DNA of 36,322 bases from contig JAQIBS010000103.1 of NCBI GenBank assembly GCA_027858965.1, positions 1-36,322 on the forward strand, in the 5' to 3' direction. The stretch comes from Kiritimatiellia bacterium (lineage in GTDB: Bacteria > Verrucomicrobiota > Kiritimatiellia > RFP12 > UBA1067). The notes under the pieces are model-generated. The model was not told where the DNA came from. It searched no databases and worked only from the letters and a program-made list of their open reading frames with translations. The translations under genes were made by a program, and so were the position numbers. Positions 35,040 through 36,322 of the stretch are shown in pieces (position 1 is the stretch's first letter; every line of letters begins with the position of its first letter).

Positions 35040-35608
35040 TTTCCCTCAATCGCGCATAACAGAACAGCCGCTGCAATTCCGAGGCGACGATCAAGCTGAT
35101 GCTGTTTATCTTCAGAGAAATCGAGTGTTATTTTTGTGACAAACGGATTAAAATTCTGTTTGAACTTGCAGATTTGCCGACCACTGATTTCACCAAGATA
35201 TGTCTGTGGAATCAGGTTGGTTAAGAAGCGGCGTAGCAGTGCCAGAAATACGTTATCCTCTTTGATAAGGCCGATTTCATTGTCATTTACATCGAGAATG
35301 ACCCACTCATCTTTTAAAATGGATTTCAATCCCTTACGACGCAATGCCCCGACCTTATCACCGGATTCAGGATCAATAACATCATATGTTGCCGCAATAT
35401 CAATGATGTTGCGTGCCTGAATATTGAGCAGCTCATTCTGCATCGTTTCATCTGTAAAAAGGCGGATATTCTCTTTTAATTTAAAGGCTTTCAGTTTCGA
35501 AAAGAAAACCAGCTCTCCCTGGGGATCGTAAATGTGAAATTTAGCTCCGGCCAGTGTCAAAATCTTTTTGCGGACAAGATAGCTCTCATGTTTAAATGCA
35601 TTGTTCAT
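35030..35608 (-). CDS. LURP-one-related (LOR / Tubby-fold) protein
   Basis: 192 residues. It opens YLVRKKILTLAGAKFHIYDP, has GELVFFSKLKAFKLKENIRL and continues with alternating beta-strands (KVGALRRKGLKSILKDEW) typical of the LURP-one/scramblase-like 12-stranded barrel (PF04525). No signal peptide, so probably cytoplasmic or membrane-associated; function in bacteria unknown. ATG 35608 follows an AAAGGA, and its leader (35605-35623) is identical to that of the Rh channel gene. The last codons overlap an 8-bp tandem array. Confidence 0.82.
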   Translation of the reverse strand: MNNAFKHESYLVRKKILTLAGAKFHIYDPQGELVFFSKLKAFKLKENIRLFTDETMQNELLNIQARNIIDIAATYDVIDPESGDKVGALRRKGLKSILKDEWVILDVNDNEIGLIKEDNVFLALLRRFLTNLIPQTYLGEISGRQICKFKQNFNPFVTKITLDFSEDKQHQLDRRLGIAAAVLLCAIEGKQS

Positions 35609-35644
35609 CTATTTTCCTTTGTTGGTGTTTTGCGGTTGTTTCTA

Positions 35645-35737
35645 TGTCACGCCCTTTCAGGGCTGGTTTCCGTTCGTTACGCTACCCGGGGCGCTGCCCC
35701 GGGCTGGTATGTGTAACCCCTTCGGGGTATACCTCTA
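35645..35737. repeat. Composite palindromic repeat
   Basis: GCCCTTTCAGGGC, then CCCGGGGCGCTGCCCCGGG, then ACCCCTTCGGGGT form three hairpins. Same family as the inverted pair at 29720-29896. Lies in the 304-bp gap 35609-35912, which also holds the second 64-bp repeat and an 8-bp array, and no gene. Confidence 0.75.
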
Positions 35738-35779
35738 ATTCGACGTTGGATGTTGTTGGATAAATCCCGATCCAACTCA

Positions 35780-35912
35780 CGCATTTCCTCACATTCTACA
35801 TCCAACATCCCACTACTCACGGAGCGTCAGCGACTCTTCAACTCTCGCACTTTAGCACTTTAGAACTCTACAACTTCTCTCCAACTCCCTTCAACTCCCT
35901 ACTCTCCCTCTG
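35780..35912. repeat. Second 64-bp repeat copy plus 8-bp array
   Basis: Bases 35780-35843 match 34932-34995 exactly. The array (35840 on: AACTCTCG, CACTTTAG, CACTTTAG, AACTCTAC, AACTTCTC, TCCAACTC) runs, with drift, to within a few bases of the stop (35913-35915) of the minus-strand Gfo/Idh fragment. The pair array + 64-bp block thus follows two successive minus-strand genes. Confidence 0.85.
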
Positions 35913-36211
35913 TTACAGCTTCATCTCCCAGCCATTCTCATATTTACGGGACCAGAGTTTCAGGGCATCCTTGTCATTCAGGATATGACCTGACTTAGGA
36001 TCAATATTAAGGGTTCTGCCTGTTCTCTGGGCAATATTGCCGAGTTGCACCAGCAGGGTGCTCTTATGGCCTGAGTTAATATCAGCATGCAGCTTTTCAC
36101 CCGAGGTGATGGCGCTGAAAAAGTTTTGAATATGCAGGGCATCAAGGTTCTTTGAGGGATCTGATTTGTCGAACACGTTTACATTAGCTTCATTTTTTGA
36201 ATCCTGTTGCC
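35913..36211 (-). pseudogene. Gfo/Idh/MocA family oxidoreductase, 3' fragment
   Basis: About 99 C-terminal residues. HIQNFFSAITSGEKLHADIN, GHKSTLLVQLGNIAQRTGR and a final LWSRKYENGWEMKL match the C-terminus of secreted Gfo/Idh/MocA proteins of PVC bacteria (GHRST...LGNIA...R motif). Homology stops at about 36210, where IS-like repeats begin. The open frame continues to an ATG at 36260 (115 residues total), but its first 17 residues are encoded by the repeats. The rest of the gene is absent from the window. Confidence 0.82.
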
Positions 36212-36322
36212 GGGCGAGCAAAAGTGGAAGGTTTGGGGCGAGCAAAAGTGGAATGCACAATGATGTGCAGACCTTGCTTTTATTGGGGTTTGACGAAAAG
36301 TTGTCCAGTTTTGCTCGCTCGG
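36212..36322. mobile_element. Terminus of an IS21-like insertion sequence
   Basis: Two exact direct copies of GGGCGAGCAAAAGTGGAA (36212-36229, 36236-36253) and a third, inverted and diverged copy at the window end (AGTTTTGCTCGCTCGG, 36307-36322). From memory, multiple terminal repeats with a GCGAGCAAAAGTGG core resemble ends of IS21-family elements. The element probably extends past the window. It adjoins the broken oxidoreductase gene. No transposase frame is visible. Confidence 0.55.

Overview
The window looks like chromosomal DNA from a heterotrophic, polysaccharide-degrading bacterium of the PVC group, most likely Kiritimatiellota, Lentisphaerota or Verrucomicrobiota. This is inferred from gene content: exported glycoside hydrolases, a Tat-exported Gfo/Idh/MocA oxidoreductase paired with a sugar isomerase, DUF1080 and DUF5077/DUF3472 proteins, an autotransporter-type beta-strand repeat protein and repeat-rich intergenic DNA. 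GC content looks near 50%. No rRNA, tRNA or CRISPR array was seen.

Layout. Position 1 lies in the start of an IS481-like transposase gene with its end repeats (1-113). Next comes a one-carbon block: cobalamin-dependent methionine synthase metH (193-3795) and a fused homocysteine methyltransferase/methylenetetrahydrofolate reductase (4009-5844). A carbohydrate region follows: DUF5077/DUF3472 protein, GH78 alpha-L-rhamnosidase, an Rh-type ammonium channel and an AraC regulator (both minus strand). The AraC gene is divergent from a likely operon of Gfo/Idh/MocA oxidoreductase, sugar isomerase/epimerase, MFS transporter and a URO-D-fold methyltransferase (13336-18174). Downstream are an N-terminally truncated GH31, a GH3, a broken heparinase II/III gene fused to an autotransporter-repeat tail, DUF1080 (minus), a 1,000-residue beta-strand repeat protein, an alpha/beta esterase, an LDH2-type dehydrogenase, DUF2442, a large GH106-like hydrolase, a LURP-one-related protein (minus) and the 3' end of a second Gfo/Idh/MocA gene. 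That last gene is cut by what looks like an IS21-type terminus (36212-36322).

How the genes may work together. The exported GH78, GH3, GH31, GH106-like and esterase proteins would release and deacylate sugars, including rhamnose, from a plant or algal polysaccharide. The MFS protein would import products. The Gfo/Idh, isomerase and LDH2 enzymes would oxidise or isomerise them under AraC control. The URO-D-type methyltransferase beside these genes, with metH and methylene-THF reductase nearby, permits a speculative link to O-methyl sugar demethylation feeding the folate pool.

Most unusual features. (1) Degenerate tandem arrays with 7-, 8- or 9-bp units, different at each locus, lie between genes; several start on or overlap the stop codon of the adjacent gene, and one encodes the tail of the MFS protein. 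(2) Many unrelated palindromic intergenic repeats occur. (3) Several genes are broken or rearranged (GH31, heparinase/autotransporter chimera, Gfo/Idh fragment), and IS-like ends lie at both window edges. All similarity statements come from reading motifs by eye; no database search was run.
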